DNA of 64,000 nucleotides from Ifrita kowaldi (GCA_013398055.1 VZRS01007580.1:186001-250000), one strand, 5' to 3'. Numbered from the stretch's first letter, positions 1 to 12,167 are shown. A program made the numbers and translations. Notes: generated by a model from the sequence alone, not told the origin.

Positions 1-28
1 AAATAAGTATAAAGAAGTAGGGACATAC

Positions 29-107
29 TTAGCTCTTTTACACAGTCATTGACAAGTTGTTGTTCTTTCTCTTCATAAGTAATTGTTTCAGTCTTCAGCT
101 GACAGGC
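29..107 (-). CDS. TRAK1: TRAK1 coding exon (most downstream exon in window)
   Basis: This 79-bp exon encodes ACQLKTETITYEEKEQQL followed by VNDCVKEL, part of the HAP1_N-type coiled coil shared by TRAK1, TRAK2 and HAP1. The acceptor is ttgaacag and the donor is A|GTATGT, leaving one base (A) of an Arg codon, as expected for the family sequence KELRDAN. It starts in phase 0, which fits the GAG end of the exon at 1888. The second residue is Cys where I remember Ser in human TRAK1 (ASQLKTET); TRAK2 also has Cys here (KACHIKTET), so this looks like a tolerated or ancestral state. The next exon downstream is outside the window. Confidence 0.95.
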
Positions 108-1887
108 CTGTTCAAGAAATCCACATCAAATATGCCACATTAGCACATTTGTTCTTTGCCAGTCTGTTGTTGCACCTCCATCTGCTTCAGAAAGACAAGC
201 TATTCTAATCACTCCTTCGGGAAGACAGTGAGAAACTACAGTTCTTGCCTGCCCTCCCACATGCTCCGGAAAACGAGGCCAGGTGAACATTTAGCAGAGA
301 CATTACTGTATGGAGAAACTTGCATCATTATCACCATATGCCCACTAGATGTCACTTGTGTATTTTGCACTGAAAGTAAAAAGAAAAAGGCTTGGACATA
401 CAAAAGATTAGCATGCAGAGCTTGATCTGTCACCTGAACAAAGCTAGGTATCCCCAAAAACTAAATAAATGCTTGGTTTAAATAAACAAATTAAACATTC
501 AAGTATTTAAAAAACATGCTATTTGATACTATTTGAAAAGTTCTGGCACTGTAACCATGTATCCCACAAAAAACCTTAGTGCTACCTCCTTCCCTGCTTT
601 GTCTTTTCCACTCTGACTCTGGGAGTGCCAAGAGCAGCATGGCTGCAGCCAGCTGGTTCTGTCTGGCACCACCTCAGTGGGTCTGTAATCTATTCCCCAT
701 GCTGGGGGCAGGCACAGACACCCACATGCAGCATCTGTAGAGATCTGCACAGCTCACAGGTTTCAGATTTGGCTTCATCCTGTGCCTTGCTGGCACAGAC
801 TGAATCTCCCTGGATGGGAAGGCAGTGCTGCAGGGAGTTTCCTACCAGCTCCTGATGCAGTGGCTCTCTCAGTTCTAACCCCACGCTCATTATTCCCAGA
901 CCATCTATTGTTCACCTTCCTTGTGAACTTCTCAATTAAGTGTACAGCAGTCTCCATTATCTGGTGTCTTGTGCAAAGGTGTGGCACTACTTATTTACAA
1001 TGGTCGTAACATCCTGTTTTCATACATTCATTCTTAGACCAAAAGTATCTCCTCTGCTACACTCATGTTACATGTTTGCAAAGTGGTAACATGCTCCCAA
1101 GGTTTAAAAGTTGGATTAAACACATAAAATCATTCACTTCAGATTCAATTATTAAACTTTTAAAAACTGTGTCATCTGTGAAACAAACAGAATACTATCA
1201 GAAATAAAAAAGAAGAAAAGCCCATTCAATTTAAAATACTAACTGCCCGACTTGAAACGCAAAATGAAGAAATATAATGCAAATTTAAGCTAGCAATTAT
1301 TGTTTTGAAAAACATTGAACTGGTATTAAAGAGACCATGCCAGCCTACAAACTTCAGATCTGCAGCTCAAGTCACACGTATCTGCCAGGTCAGCCCTTTA
1401 AAACCTGTTTCAAAGTGCAATTCTGGACTCCAAAATCTGCCCATGCTCCTGCACATTCTTACTGCACAAAAATTGCTTTGCATGTAGCTTCATCTGGGAA
1501 GAATTTCTTCACAGAAAGGGTGATTAGACACTGGAATGGGCTGCCCAGGGAAGTGGTAGAGTCACTGTCCCTGGAGGTGTTCAAGAAACGACTGGACATG
1601 GCACTGAGGGCTCTGGTTTAGTTGATAAGGTATTGATGGGTCAAAGTTTGGCCCCAGTGACCTTAGAGGGACCTTAGAGGTCTTTTCCAAGCTAAACAAT
1701 TCTGTGATTCTATGTAGCTTCCACATTTCAGCCTTTCCTTCATTTAGAAAGATAAAGGATGGTGATTAAACAGCTACAGAGAAATCACACTCTTAGACTC
1801 TCAACTTTTAATGCAAGCTTCTCAATACCTGTGTTCTGGCCTTTAGATGAACAACTATAGTAAGCAAAACAAAGGGAGCAATTTCAC
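108..1887 (-). other. TRAK1: TRAK1 intron with one CR1 insertion
   Basis: This is a 1.78-kb intron with a GTGAAA donor (at 1887) and a ttgaacag acceptor (at 108). It is phase 0. The only recognisable content is the CR1 3' end at about 1494-1714. The rest is AT-rich unique sequence in which I see no conserved element. Confidence 0.85.
1494..1714 (+). mobile_element. CR1 LINE 3'-end fragment (plus orientation)
   Basis: The sequence runs from gaatttcttcacagaaaggg through ggaatgggctgcccaggga to the end of the element, the familiar 3' UTR of avian CR1. It finishes in two copies of the CR1 terminal octamer, ATTCTGTG at 1699-1706 and ATTCTATG at 1707-1714, so the 3' end is intact and the 5' end is truncated. 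A short internal duplication (ttagagggacc, twice) lies near 1665. The element is antisense to the host gene. I could not define a target-site duplication. Confidence 0.93.
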
Positions 1888-1996
1888 CTCAGATCTAAGC
1901 ACAACATTTTCCTCTTCAAGGTCCTTGAGTTTCTTTTGAAGAGAGTCCAAATGAAAGTAGTTCTGGACGGAGGAAGAAGATTCATTCCTCTTCAGC
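1888..1996 (-). CDS. TRAK1: TRAK1 coding exon, HAP1_N coiled coil
   Basis: This 109-bp exon reads G|LKRNESSSSVQNYFHLDSL and continues QKKLKDLEEENVVLRSE. Its leading G completes the Pro codon CC|G begun in the upstream exon at 2798, restoring the TRAK1 junction CSTPLKRNE. The acceptor is cttgtacaag and the donor GAG|GTGAAA. The second half is heptad-like (LQKKLKDLEEENVVLRSE), consistent with a coiled coil. The Ser-rich stretch ESSSS is typical of TRAK1; TRAK2 differs here. It ends in phase 0. Confidence 0.97.
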
Positions 1997-2797
1997 CTTG
2001 TACAAGAAAGCAACAATTTTAATTCATTTTTACGTGTATTATGGCCAATCTCACAGAAACACAGACTGAACACAGGTCTCAAAAGCAAACAGAGCCACAT
2101 GAAATACAGCTTATTCCTGACAATACTTTTGGGCAGCAATAAATTTGCAGTGAATTTCAAAAGAGAACATTTAAAAATTGTATTTATTATTCCACACATT
2201 TCCTATGGAAAAGTTATTCAGCCAAGGCTATGAGAAAAGAAACCACCTTACTACAGGGAGCAATCCAATAGCTCCTGATTAATGCTGCACATGCTTCATC
2301 AGAATGCAGCAATAACTCTGCAAGGGCAGACAGCCCCTCAGAGCCTGCAATGCTGTTCAGCCAGCTAATTGCCTGGAACCCATGCTGTAAAGCCATGCTT
2401 TATTTCTCTCCCTCGGCCTGGAATTTTTCCACAGTGCCTTCAGGTCCTTCAAGCACAAAGGTCACTCATGTAGCATGTCCTAGCACAGCATGCAAATGTA
2501 TGTGGTGAACTGGGCTACTGTCAGTGAGACCCATGGCTGCCCCACCACAACAGTGACCTAGTTCCTCTGAAAGTTGCAGCATTGTGTCAGCAGCCTCCCT
2601 ACGTACTCTCCCCTCCTGGCTCTTGCTGGCACCTGGATAGCCAGCTGGCTCAGTGCAAATCCTTCCAGCTGGAGCCTTGCACCAAGTTCTGAGTCCCATT
2701 TATAGTTCCAGCCAATACTGGGGTAATTTTACCACTTTTCAAAGCTATTAAATCGACCAACAGATGATGGTCCAACGCTGTAGATCAATGAACTTAC
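1997..2797 (-). other. TRAK1: Short TRAK1 intron
   Basis: This is an 801-bp phase-2 intron with donor GTAAGT and acceptor tacaag. It is the smallest intron in the window. I see no repeat or RNA gene in it. Confidence 0.85.
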
Positions 2798-2898
2798 GGG
2801 GTGGAACAGACGGACTCCGGTTCGCTTTCTTCGGCAGCACTGGTATAGAACTGGAGCAGCTCATCTTTCATGGACAGCTCATGCCGCAACTGAGAAAC
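2798..2898 (-). CDS. TRAK1: TRAK1 coding exon, start of motor-binding coiled coil
   Basis: This 101-bp exon encodes VSQLRHELSMKDELLQFYTS and then AAEESEPESVCST, ending with two bases (CC) of a Pro codon. The acceptor is ccttgtgtag and the donor CC|GTAAGT. The acidic EESEPES segment followed by SVCSTP is the break between two coiled-coil stretches in TRAK1. In the family this stretch lies in the region reported to bind kinesin heavy chain. It matches mammalian TRAK1 with no substitution that I can recall. It starts in phase 0 from the exon at 8539. Confidence 0.97.
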
Positions 2899-4546
2899 CT
2901 ACACAAGGAAAGAGCTCACAGATCAGTAAGCTGATTTTCCAGACACATTCTTAAGCAAATCCACCACAAATTAGCTCGTTATTCACCCTGCAGGCATCAT
3001 CTTCACACTAAATCAAGAGTCCAAGACTGAAACAGACCAGAACCACTTCTTTTCTTTCTTAGAAAGAAGGAAAAGTGTACCTTTTAAATTAGTCACTAAG
3101 TGTTTTTTAACAAGTCCAAAAATGCAATTTCACTGCTATTAGATGTGTTTCTTTTTCACCTTCTTTATCATGAGCAATCCTGATTCACTGTCGCATTAGT
3201 CTAGATTCACAAGCACAGTAATGGATATATTGCAATGATACAGCAAGAAATAATGTGGCACAATCAAGCCAAAACTTGCTTTTATCCATTTTGTGTGATG
3301 ACTGTCACCTTCTGGCTTGAATGTACACCGTGAAGGCCTCAGACGCAGACATTACTTCCTCTCCAAGAGACTTTACATAAAATTACTGAAATGCTTGTGT
3401 AGTAAGGTTACAATTGTGACTCAAGCGCCTGTTGAGCTGCAGAACACCACCACACAGTGGGAGGCTGCTGTTCTGAGGCTGTTCCAACAGTGGAGATTGC
3501 AGTCAGTTTCCAGGTTTTTTTGGCTCTGGTAAAGTAGTTTGTGGGATTCCCATACTTAGTACACACATATGTCGAAAATGAACAAAACATCAAAATTGAG
3601 TGATTAAGATTCCCTGTAACTGTGAGCTCCACAAACATAATCTTTGTTATTTTATATTGCTATTCTCCAAGAAAAGGGTTGAAAGCCCAATTAGACAGTA
3701 GCACGTACACCACTTCACAGCTGTGATTTAAGATGTCAGCAGCAAAAGATTAATTTTTATTTGCCTTGCATGACTACAGATAGCATAACTGATCAGACAC
3801 ATCCATTCCCCTCCACTTGCACTGCACTGGCCCTCAGTTTGCACTTTCCCACATAAAAAATGCACAGCACATTTCTTTTTATTAAACTTCTGCTTTTCAT
3901 ATTGTAAGCATACTTTTCTTTGTAGTTATTATTAGAAAAAAACCCAGAGAATATCAATGACATAGATTTGAACTCCATTTTCATCAAACAAAAAAGCAGA
4001 CACAATCCAAAAAAGCACTTCAATTGTGCAGAATTTGAAGCAAACAAGGTCATTTACTTAACTAAGACTATTCTGCATAATGAGAAGTGCTAAGGCATCA
4101 AGTCCTCCTGAGACATGGGTTCTAAACAGCAAGGGGAAAAAAACCATCCCCATCCAACCACATTTTAAAAAACTGTTAAACAAAATTTGTGTATTAAGTC
4201 TTGGAGGCTTGCTTTCTCCATTTCAGGAAGAGCTGAAATTCTGAACCAAAAATAACAATTTACTTCCCTTCAGCACATTACAACTCAGCCTCTTTAAGTA
4301 GCAAGGATTCAGATACTGTCTGTGGGTGGACACTAGATCATCTCCAGCTCTTGCTACTGTGGTTTTTTCCTATGAATTAAAAAGACTGAGGATACTATTT
4401 TTACTGCCATTTCCGAGCATTCCAATCCTCCAAAAGAGGGTGAACAGTCAAAAAGGTTGACTTTTAATGAAGCAGGACCAGAAACAATAGGCACAAACTG
4501 AAACATGGGTGGCTCCTTCTTAACATCAGGTGCAACTTTTTAATTA

Positions 4547-4728
4547 TGAGGGTAACTCAGCACTGGCACAGGTTGCCCAGAGAGTTTGTGGGGTCTCCAT
4601 CCTTGGAGATAGTCAAACACTGTCTGGACATGGTCCTTGGCATGTAGGGGACCTTGCCTGAGAAGAGGGTCTGGACAAGATGTCCTCCAGAGCTCACTTC
4701 CAATCTCAATCAGGCTGTGAAACACTCA
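4547..4728 (+). mobile_element. CR1 LINE 3' fragment, diverged (plus orientation)
   Basis: The stretch gcactggcacaggttgccca, then gagatagtcaaacactgtctggacatggtcc and gatgtcctccagagctcacttccaa, is recognisable CR1 3' UTR. It is missing the clean terminal octamers, ending near caatcaggctgtga. It lies antisense within a TRAK1 intron. Confidence 0.85.
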
Positions 4729-5192
4729 CTACAGTAACTTCCAGCAACATCTCCCTTTAATGCAGCATTTTGTGGTGTGTTAACTTCGGTCAGCACCTAA
4801 GCACCCACCAGCTGAGCACACAGTCTGCCCCACAATCCCCATAGCATGAAGGAGAGACTCAGAAGCTCAAGAGCAAGGAAAACCTCATGGGCTGAGACAG
4901 TTTAACAAGTGAAGCCAAGTTCCCCATGCAAGCAAAGCAAAATAAGGAATTTATTCACTTTTTTCTATCAGCAGCTGCATGTTCAGCCACTTACTGGAAA
5001 GTGGGGCCTTGGCACACAGAACTGTCATTTGTGAAGACAAACACCATAACCATGAATGTCCCGGATTCTTCCACCTTTTCCTGACCTTCTATTGTTGAAC
5101 ATAACAACATATGGTATAGAACATCCCTTTGGTCAGTTTGGGTCAGCTACCAGAACTGTGCACCCTCCCAGCATCTTGTGCAGATGGTGGAC

Positions 5193-5270
5193 AGAGTGAA
5201 GAGGGGGAAAAAAAAAACAAAACAAAAAAGGGTGGGGAGGTTTGGAGGGGGATGAGGGAAAAAGAAAAGA
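5193..5270 (+). repeat. Purine-rich tract with a possible G-quadruplex
   Basis: The plus strand here is almost pure A and G, with a run of ten A and then G-runs at 5230-5232, 5234-5237, 5247-5251 and 5256-5258. The G-runs are separated by loops of 1, 9 and 4 bases, so a quadruplex on the strand opposite the transcript is conceivable but the middle loop is long. It is probably a degenerate simple repeat. Confidence 0.4.
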
Positions 5271-8019
5271 GCCTGGTAGATGCTGCGCAAGCACTGCTCG
5301 GCAGTAGCCAAAACACTGTTTTTATCAACACTAACTTAGTCACAAATCCAAAGCACAGCACTAGGTAGGCTGGTGAAGAATATTATCTGCATCCCAGACA
5401 GAACCAGAACACATTTTTATACTGCAAAACACTGGACTTGTTTTATGAATAGAAATAGCCTGTTCTATATTTTCACAAGTCACTGCAACATGTGCCCTCT
5501 GGAGCAAACACTGCCACACTACTGCTGCACATTCTTGGTATTGTTACCAAGCAATAGAGACTGAGTTCTTGCTGCACATGGGACAAGGCCCACAACACCC
5601 CAGGAACCAAGCATGGTGATAGCTCATCTCTCCAGGATTTTAATTCTCTCTGCTGGTGTGCCAGCTTCACTCAGCTTCAGAACTACCTCATGAAATAGCT
5701 GCACCTGTCTTAAAAATAATTTAAGTAGAAGATAAAAGTATCCTCACACAGAGAACAACAGTTTAAAGACTTGGGACCTAACTCACAGGATCAATCCTTA
5801 CTGAATCTTAAACAACCGTTTCAAGAGTAGAGCTGATTTGTTTCCCTGACTGACAGCAACTAAGTGCTTAACAGGCTGGAATTACTCAAAAGGAAGACAC
5901 CCTTTTACTCGGTATGTAAATAGCATGCATGCAAGTACCAAGTCAAAGAGCATTTCTGTCTTTCCAACATTACTTTCCACTTCTAATAGACCAAAAGCAG
6001 TGTTCCCTTTTTAAAGCCACCATTCCAGATTATAATTCAGCTTTTTCCTTTCTTCTCACTTTACACAGGACAAAATCAAACTTGGACTTTGAAATCTGCT
6101 ATCATCAAAACATGAACTCTGACAGGTGACCTGGAACTCGAATAACAGGTCTAGAGGGCTGTATTACCCAGAAGTTAACACAGGTTTGAGGACGTGTTAT
6201 TTGAGGACTGACACTGTCTTGGAAGTGCTGCCATTTTAGCCTCAGAAACATAGGACAAACTATGTAGAGGAAAAAGAAGCAGAAACTGGGAAATTTAGAA
6301 AGATGAGGAGAAGCTAACCTAGTGAGCTACTCCATTCCAAATACAATTCACATTGTGCAGATTCACAGTTTACATTTCTTTGATACTGAGCTCTAATTTC
6401 AAAGGAGACAATATTAAAGTGTAGGTAGCACCATCCCAGAGAAAACGAATATGGAGCTGCAGCATTCTTACTGAACAGCAGATAGACACACTGTACCTGG
6501 GATCTATACTCTGCTGCTGAAAAGGCAGACACCCATCTCTGCAACCAAACTACTTTACAATTAAGAAAGCTCCCTCAGTATAATGTTTATGCTTCTAGAA
6601 TATAATACTGAAACAGTAAGCTGGGACTGAAGTGTCTGTGCACACGCTATAGTGGATTGCTTCAGTCCACTCACCCTTTGTTCTCTAGCGCACTACAGCA
6701 AAAATCTCGGTTACATCAGTTTTTGCTGAACATGATCACAGCCCCTTCTTAAACTAAGCAGCACCTAACAACACAAACTCAAAAGACAAACCCAAGAATC
6801 GGATGCATTTTGCACAGGTCTTGATTACTCTGACGTGTCCCTGTCAATGTGGCATGTTACCAGCACACAGGAAAACCTCAGCCTGCTTAATGGGATGGAC
6901 AGAAGGTTTTGTCACGACAAAGGTCAAAGAGATATAAAGCTAAATTATTCACGCCATAAGACATACACCAATAAAACCTTAATTTTACACCACACACCAA
7001 AAAGAATTTGTCCCTGTATTACAGAAAACTCCTATCTCCCAGACAAACCATTTTTAGGTAATTTTTACAGAATTTCAGAAGTACTAAATAAATTCTTTAA
7101 TCTCTTGCCTTTAAAGACAGTTGTCTTAGTTACTGTTCTGTTCAAATATTCAAAATTCAGTTTTAATAGAAAATCTGCAATCTACTAGAGACAGATTTTC
7201 AATACACAAAAGTGTCATGACTTTAAAGTCTGATGAGCTCTGCCTCAAAAGCATCAGTTTCTGAAGGAGTCAAAATAAGAGTGTGAAAGAGGGCTGTTGA
7301 CAGAACATATGGCCCAACATACCAAGCCACCTGGTAAGAGGCTTATTTCTGGTGGCACTTTTCCTAATGCTGCTCCTTAGTCCCACTAAATAAAAACAGA
7401 CGTGGACAGAGGCAGCTTGTCTCTGTCCTCCACCTTCCTCCATCAAATTTTCCCCTCTGGATGGATGATATGAATACACAGTCCTGCTCAGTCACCTTGC
7501 ACATACCTAGTACATGTCATATTGACCAATACACGAATAAATTGGTCTGCCTCATGATGGGACTTGGACAGGAAGCAACAGCACTCCTTTGGGACAGAAG
7601 AGAACTAGTTTTCCATGCCAAAAAGGGTAGGCCACATCAAAAGATATTATTTCATTGTGTGTGCTCCACCACCATTTATCACACATCAGCAATCACCCCA
7701 TCTGCACTTTATCCTCCAGCCCCTTTCAGGGCTATAATGCAACATCTCACACCCCTGAGCAGTGTTAATTATGAACCATTTCTGAAGTTTTTAATCTACT
7801 GTGGTTCATTGTTCTCCTGCTGTCTTGCTCAAAACCACATATGGATGAGATTCAAAATCCAAGGTCACTGTCCCAGAACAGGAGCAACAACATTTGCTCC
7901 TAGCTCAGTTATTAAGCTGGAGTTTAGTGACAGTTGTACTTACAGATAAAGAGCTCTTCTAAAGCACAGGGGCTACTTGAAATGATATATGCTTTCTGGT
8001 GTGTTTCATTAAATACACC

Positions 8020-8475
8020 AACATGTGCACTCCCAGCCCAGAAAGCCAACCATACCCTGGGCTGCATCAAAAGAAGCATGGCTAACAGGTTGAGAGAGGC
8101 AATGCTCCTCCCCTACTGTACTCCGGTGAGCATCCAACTCTGGAGCCCTCAGGAGAAGACAGACATGGACCTGTTCAAGCAGGTCCAGAGGAGGGCCACA
8201 AAAATATTCTTTCTCCTATAAGGGAAGGCTGAGAGTGCTGGGGTTGTTCAGCATGGAGAAGGTAACGCTCTGGGGGGACCCTACTGCAGCCTTTCAGTAC
8301 TTCAAGGGGGTTTATAAAGAAGATGGGGACAGACTTTTTAGCAGGGTCTGTTGTGATAGGACAAGGGGTAATGGTTTTAAACTAAAGGAGAGCAGATTTA
8401 GACTAGATATAAGGAAGAAATTTTTAGCAGTGAAGGTGGTCAGACACTGGAGCAGGCTGCCCACAGCCAAATGTA
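8020..8475 (+). mobile_element. CR1 LINE fragment, ORF2 end to 3' UTR (plus orientation)
   Basis: The match starts near cagcccagaaagccaacc and runs through ctgggctgcatcaaaagaag, gacatggacctgttcaagca, cagaggagggccac, ttgttcagcatggagaagg, tgtgatagg, gcagatttagactagatata and cagacactggagcaggctgc. That is the end of the CR1 reverse-transcriptase ORF and the proximal 3' UTR. An internal deletion removes the usual block just before caactctgga. The terminal octamer end is absent. It stops only about 60 bp from the donor of the exon at 8539. Confidence 0.93.
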
Positions 8476-8538
8476 TGGAAAAGAACAGAAAATTCCCCCC
8501 ATGATTGCATATACAGCATTCAGGCATAAAAATCTTAC

Positions 8539-8655
8539 CTCTTCTCTGATGTGTTCTACTTGCTCCTCCAGGAAATCATTTCTTTCTGTCAGTGATTTAT
8601 TCTTTTTTAACAGCGACTGGCCAATCCGAGCAGCTAATTCTAAGTCCCGTTCTTT
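8539..8655 (-). CDS. TRAK1: TRAK1 coding exon with CC1-box motif
   Basis: This exon is exactly 39 codons in phase 0: KERDLELAARIGQSLLKKNK, then SLTERNDFLEEQVEHIREE. The acceptor is acttcacag and the donor GAG|GTAAGA. AARIG fits the AAxxG CC1-box motif by which dynein-activating adaptors such as TRAK, HAP1 and BICD contact the dynein light intermediate chain; this role is family knowledge, not shown here. Compared with remembered human TRAK1 there are conservative changes (KSLTERNDF against KTLTERNEL). The exon length is a multiple of three, so skipping would keep frame but remove the CC1 box. Confidence 0.97.
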
Positions 8656-11600
8656 CTGTGAAGTATTAAGAATAGAAAGCTAATTTCAATTTTTTTTTTT
8701 AATCGGCAAAGGATCAGAGGGAGGGTAAAATTGCCATGAAAGGGTAGGAACAAGCACTTCAACAAAAAAAGACTTTTTCCTTCTGTGAAGGTTTATTTGT
8801 TCGGGGTTTTTTGCTAATTTCCCTTTTCTACTCTTGAATATGTTACAACAGCATTATTCAGAAAAGACTGACCCTCTCTCAAAGCATTCTTCAGTTTCCA
8901 CTTGCTCCACCTAGAAATAAAAGGCAATAAGCTATGCAGGAGTAGAAGCCAGTTCCCCCACAATGAATGTCCAGCTCCTGTTTTTGTGTATGCCAACCAT
9001 TAGTGCTTTTGTACAAAAACAGATCCTGGTTCCTTTTTGCAGATGCCCCAATCTACATTAAGTGGTTACTCTCATGTCATGCCCGGCCTCTTCTTCCCTC
9101 TCCTCTATGAGCACACTACTGGAAATCACCTGTCTTGACAGTTCACCACAGGTACCAATAAAAACTAGAAGCTTATCCTGTTGATGACATGTACATATCG
9201 ATGTCTCAGCCTTGCAGAAGCTGATACATGGGATTGTAACCTGCCTGGGAGAGGATGATAAACTTCACAGAATTTTGCACTATTAATTAGGCATTTCTAT
9301 TTATAATTTTCTTATTTCACTACTAGGTTTTTTAAATAGTGGTAAAATGGTGCTGTGGTTAACTCCCTAATGTAACCCTTAGTTCAACACCATTTGAGGA
9401 AGAATTTTCTCCCTGTCACTGAAAATATTGTTTGGGACTTCTTACTGCCCCTAACTACCATCCAGATTTTATGACTAAATGCTGCCTTATGTCATGCATA
9501 CGTTAGTGACAAAGCTTACAAAACCTGCAGCTACTGTTCACACGGATTTGAAGTCAATGAATTTGAATGAAGACACTTTCATAATGGAAAAAAAAAAGTT
9601 ATATAATAACCAGTAAATAAAAAGAGAGGTTATTGATCACTGCTGTATCTGCAAATAGCATTTTCCAAATGGTTTCTGAAGGTCAGACTTATATTTGCAT
9701 TGAAAGCTACTGGCATTATCTAGCCATAAAATCTTTATGTAATCTTTTGTACAATCTTTCAGAACAATAGGTCCCACAAAGTTATCCAAAATACGTTTGG
9801 TTTATATTTTAAGCCAACTTATTGTTCACTAGTTTGGCTCACCTAATAAATACTGAGTGGAAAAAGTATATTGCTAGGGTTTTGACAGTACAGAGGAGGA
9901 GCTATCTAGCAGCAATGTTTTTTAACTTCCAATTTGAGGAACGTAAGTGCATGTACAGGCTCTTCAAATAACCTCCTGGGACTTTCTATGCAATTTTTAG
10001 CTATTCAGCTCTAAATCTCGGTTTGGGGACAGGCCTCTCTCTTACTCACACAATGAGAAAGAACCGAGTTATTACACCAGTGTGTAAAAAAATAATACTG
10101 AGAAGCAGCACACATTTACACTATTATTAGAAAAAGACAAGAAAGCAGATTCATGAAGCAATCTGTTCCTATTCTTACCACGTACCCAGGCAGGCCTGGT
10201 GCCACTCCCTTTCCTTATTTCAGGGCAACAGGTACAGACTTCTGAAATATCTGCACACATGCTGTTTCAAGGTCTTCTCTTTCCTATCTTCCCAAATGCT
10301 GCACCTTTCACTCTATCAACTTTGTAGTGCAAGCACCTGAAGCTTGCAAACATGAAGGACAGACAAGGGATAGCTTTTATTTTTTCTCTCACTTGTATGT
10401 GTGAAAGCAACAGGAGGAGTTAAATTCTGCAAATGGATGCAATCTCTTGTGTTAACCATCATCTGGAGAACCGAGAAATGTGCTGTAAGTGCACCCATCC
10501 CAATGAACAGAGTAATTTCATCAGAAATGATGGTCTAATCAAACAAAAGGGCTCACTGAAAGTATTTGTTTTACTGAAATTTGACATATTATACACTCCC
10601 ATATTTTCCCCTTGCCAACATCCAGATAGGAAAGTACACAAGTAGCTTTAAGACACTGGCTCAGCAAGCCCTTCAAGCTTTGCTCCTGTGAGTGTGATGC
10701 CTGGATCTAGAGACATTTGGCTTCAGGGACTAAGGGGAGGAAACAGTTTGGCAGAATGCTGCCATCATTACTAGAAGGAGCCATTGAACAAATGCAGTAA
10801 ATCTCAGCCAAACAACTACAAGTCAATGAATTATTCCAGAAGTCTTTTGGGTAAAGCAGCAGTTTTAACAAGTACTTCATACAGAGGTGTTTGAACAGGT
10901 TTGGCTCAAAGCACATAATGTAAGACTGTACTGAACTGAGAGGTATCAAGAACAGGTGGGAGATGTGAGCATTCATTCCCGTGCTTGTTTCCTTGCAGAA
11001 TTGGAGGGATACAGACCACCCAGCTGGCTGGAAAGACCCCATTTTCGACATTGCTATTGCAATAAGCAAGCAATTGAGGATAAAGGATTAAATTGCAGTC
11101 AGCCATGAACTAATTGTAACAGTTTTCACCCAAAGAATTGCTCAAAGTTACCGCAGAAAAACAACTAATTTCAGTCAAAAAATGTATCATGATATTTATT
11201 AAACATGAGCATTGTACTCTGACAGGTGCTTTTTGACATTTTTTGAGTGCTGAGGATTACAAGAACACCAATTCTAATAATAATGGTATTAAAAAACCCA
11301 CAAACAACCAAATCAACCAAACATGAGGAAAAGAAGAAAAGAAGACAAATGGAGTACTACGTATTTTCTAATTTTGTGTCTATGTACTTCTCTGGAAAGA
11401 AATTATCTGAGAAAATTATTATGAATACAAGTCTCTGAGCTTTTTTTTATTATTTTCTGAAGAGAATATATCCATCAATAATGATATTCCTAGTTTTACA
11501 TGTACTGTAAAAATATGTGTCATTTGACTCCTCCTCCTCCTCCTCATTCATTAGGGCAAACATTTGGCCAAGAGCAAGTTACATGGCCTCAACTGAAAAA

Positions 11601-11819
11601 CAAGCAGAAGTAATGAATGTATTTGACCAACGTAAACAAATGATCTTTACTTAGAAAGAATATTTACTTTACCAATGAGATAAAGTGTACATACACTTAG
11701 AGCCCTTATTCTTCTCTACTGGAGGACAATCTACCAACAACGTTTAGTAGTGTTACCATGTAATTTCAGCACTACTTTCTCATACTGTGTATGGGCCCTT
11801 AAACAGATGTAATACTTGC
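8656..11819 (-). other. TRAK1: TRAK1 GC-AG intron (3.2 kb)
   Basis: This phase-0 intron begins with GCAAGT instead of GTAAGT and ends in tcacag. It contains a (CTC)n microsatellite at 11528-11545 and no repeat or gene that I can otherwise identify. Confidence 0.85.
11528..11545 (+). repeat. (CTC)n microsatellite
   Basis: The sequence here is six units of ctc in an intron of TRAK1. Confidence 0.9.
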
Positions 11820-11896
11820 CTCTTCAAGAAGACGTGTTACAGCATCTATGTCATTGTATGTTTTAGTCATCTGGCCCACTCTTTCAGCGCATAAAA
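11820..11896 (-). CDS. TRAK1: TRAK1 hub exon joined by all alternative heads
   Basis: This 77-bp exon begins with two bases (TT) of a split codon, then encodes LCAERVGQMTKTYNDIDAVT and RLLEE. The acceptor is tttctttgcag. A C from the 37590 exon makes Leu (YFLLCAE); a G from the 28007 or 20459 exon makes Val (xVLCAE), as in the two short mammalian isoform types I remember. The sequence is the most conserved block of the TRAK/HAP1 family. Its donor is GAG|GCAAGTA, a GC donor with otherwise perfect consensus. There is no in-frame GT alternative at this position: the next exon begins KERDLEL, which fits the family only when the exon ends at GAG. Confidence 0.98.
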
Positions 11897-11949
11897 CTGC
11901 AAAGAAATAAAGCAAAATATTAACCAGATAAGCAGTACTACTGGGGGAG

Positions 11950-12022
11950 GATCACAGAATATTCTGAGCTGGAAAACACCCACAGGGATCACTGAAGTCC
12001 AACTCCCATCCTTTGCAAGAAA
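11950..12022 (-). mobile_element. CR1 3'-end remnant (minus orientation)
   Basis: The sequence gatcacagaatattctgagc, then acacccacagggatcactgaagtccaactcc, is the reverse complement of the CR1 3' end, with the octamer remnant at the left. Only about 70 bp remain. Confidence 0.75.
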
Positions 12023-12167
12023 TATCTTTCTAATTTAGGTGTGCATAAGTTTTCATCTTAAAAATTACTTGTGTCAACCTTTGGGTAAGCACATCAAGAG
12101 CTAAAAACTCAAACCAAAACAACAAAGAAACAAAACTCAGCCCCCCCTCCCACCCCAAACCTGCCCT

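Larger units (their letters stand above)
2899..8538 (-). other. TRAK1: TRAK1 intron (5.6 kb) with two CR1 fragments
   Basis: This phase-0 intron has donor GTAAGA and acceptor gtgtag. It carries CR1 pieces at about 4547-4728 and 8020-8475 and a purine-rich tract at 5193-5270. The remaining stretches (2900-4540, 5270-8020) hold no gene that I can support. Confidence 0.85.

Noticed and set aside
1337..1621. Frame of 94 codons ending FTERVIRHWNGLPREVVESL
   Set aside because: The right half is translated CR1 3' UTR sequence, not a host gene.
7461..7949. Plus-strand open frame of 162 codons
   Set aside because: Begins at a chance ATG in an intron, has no recognisable domain and ends just before a CR1 fragment.
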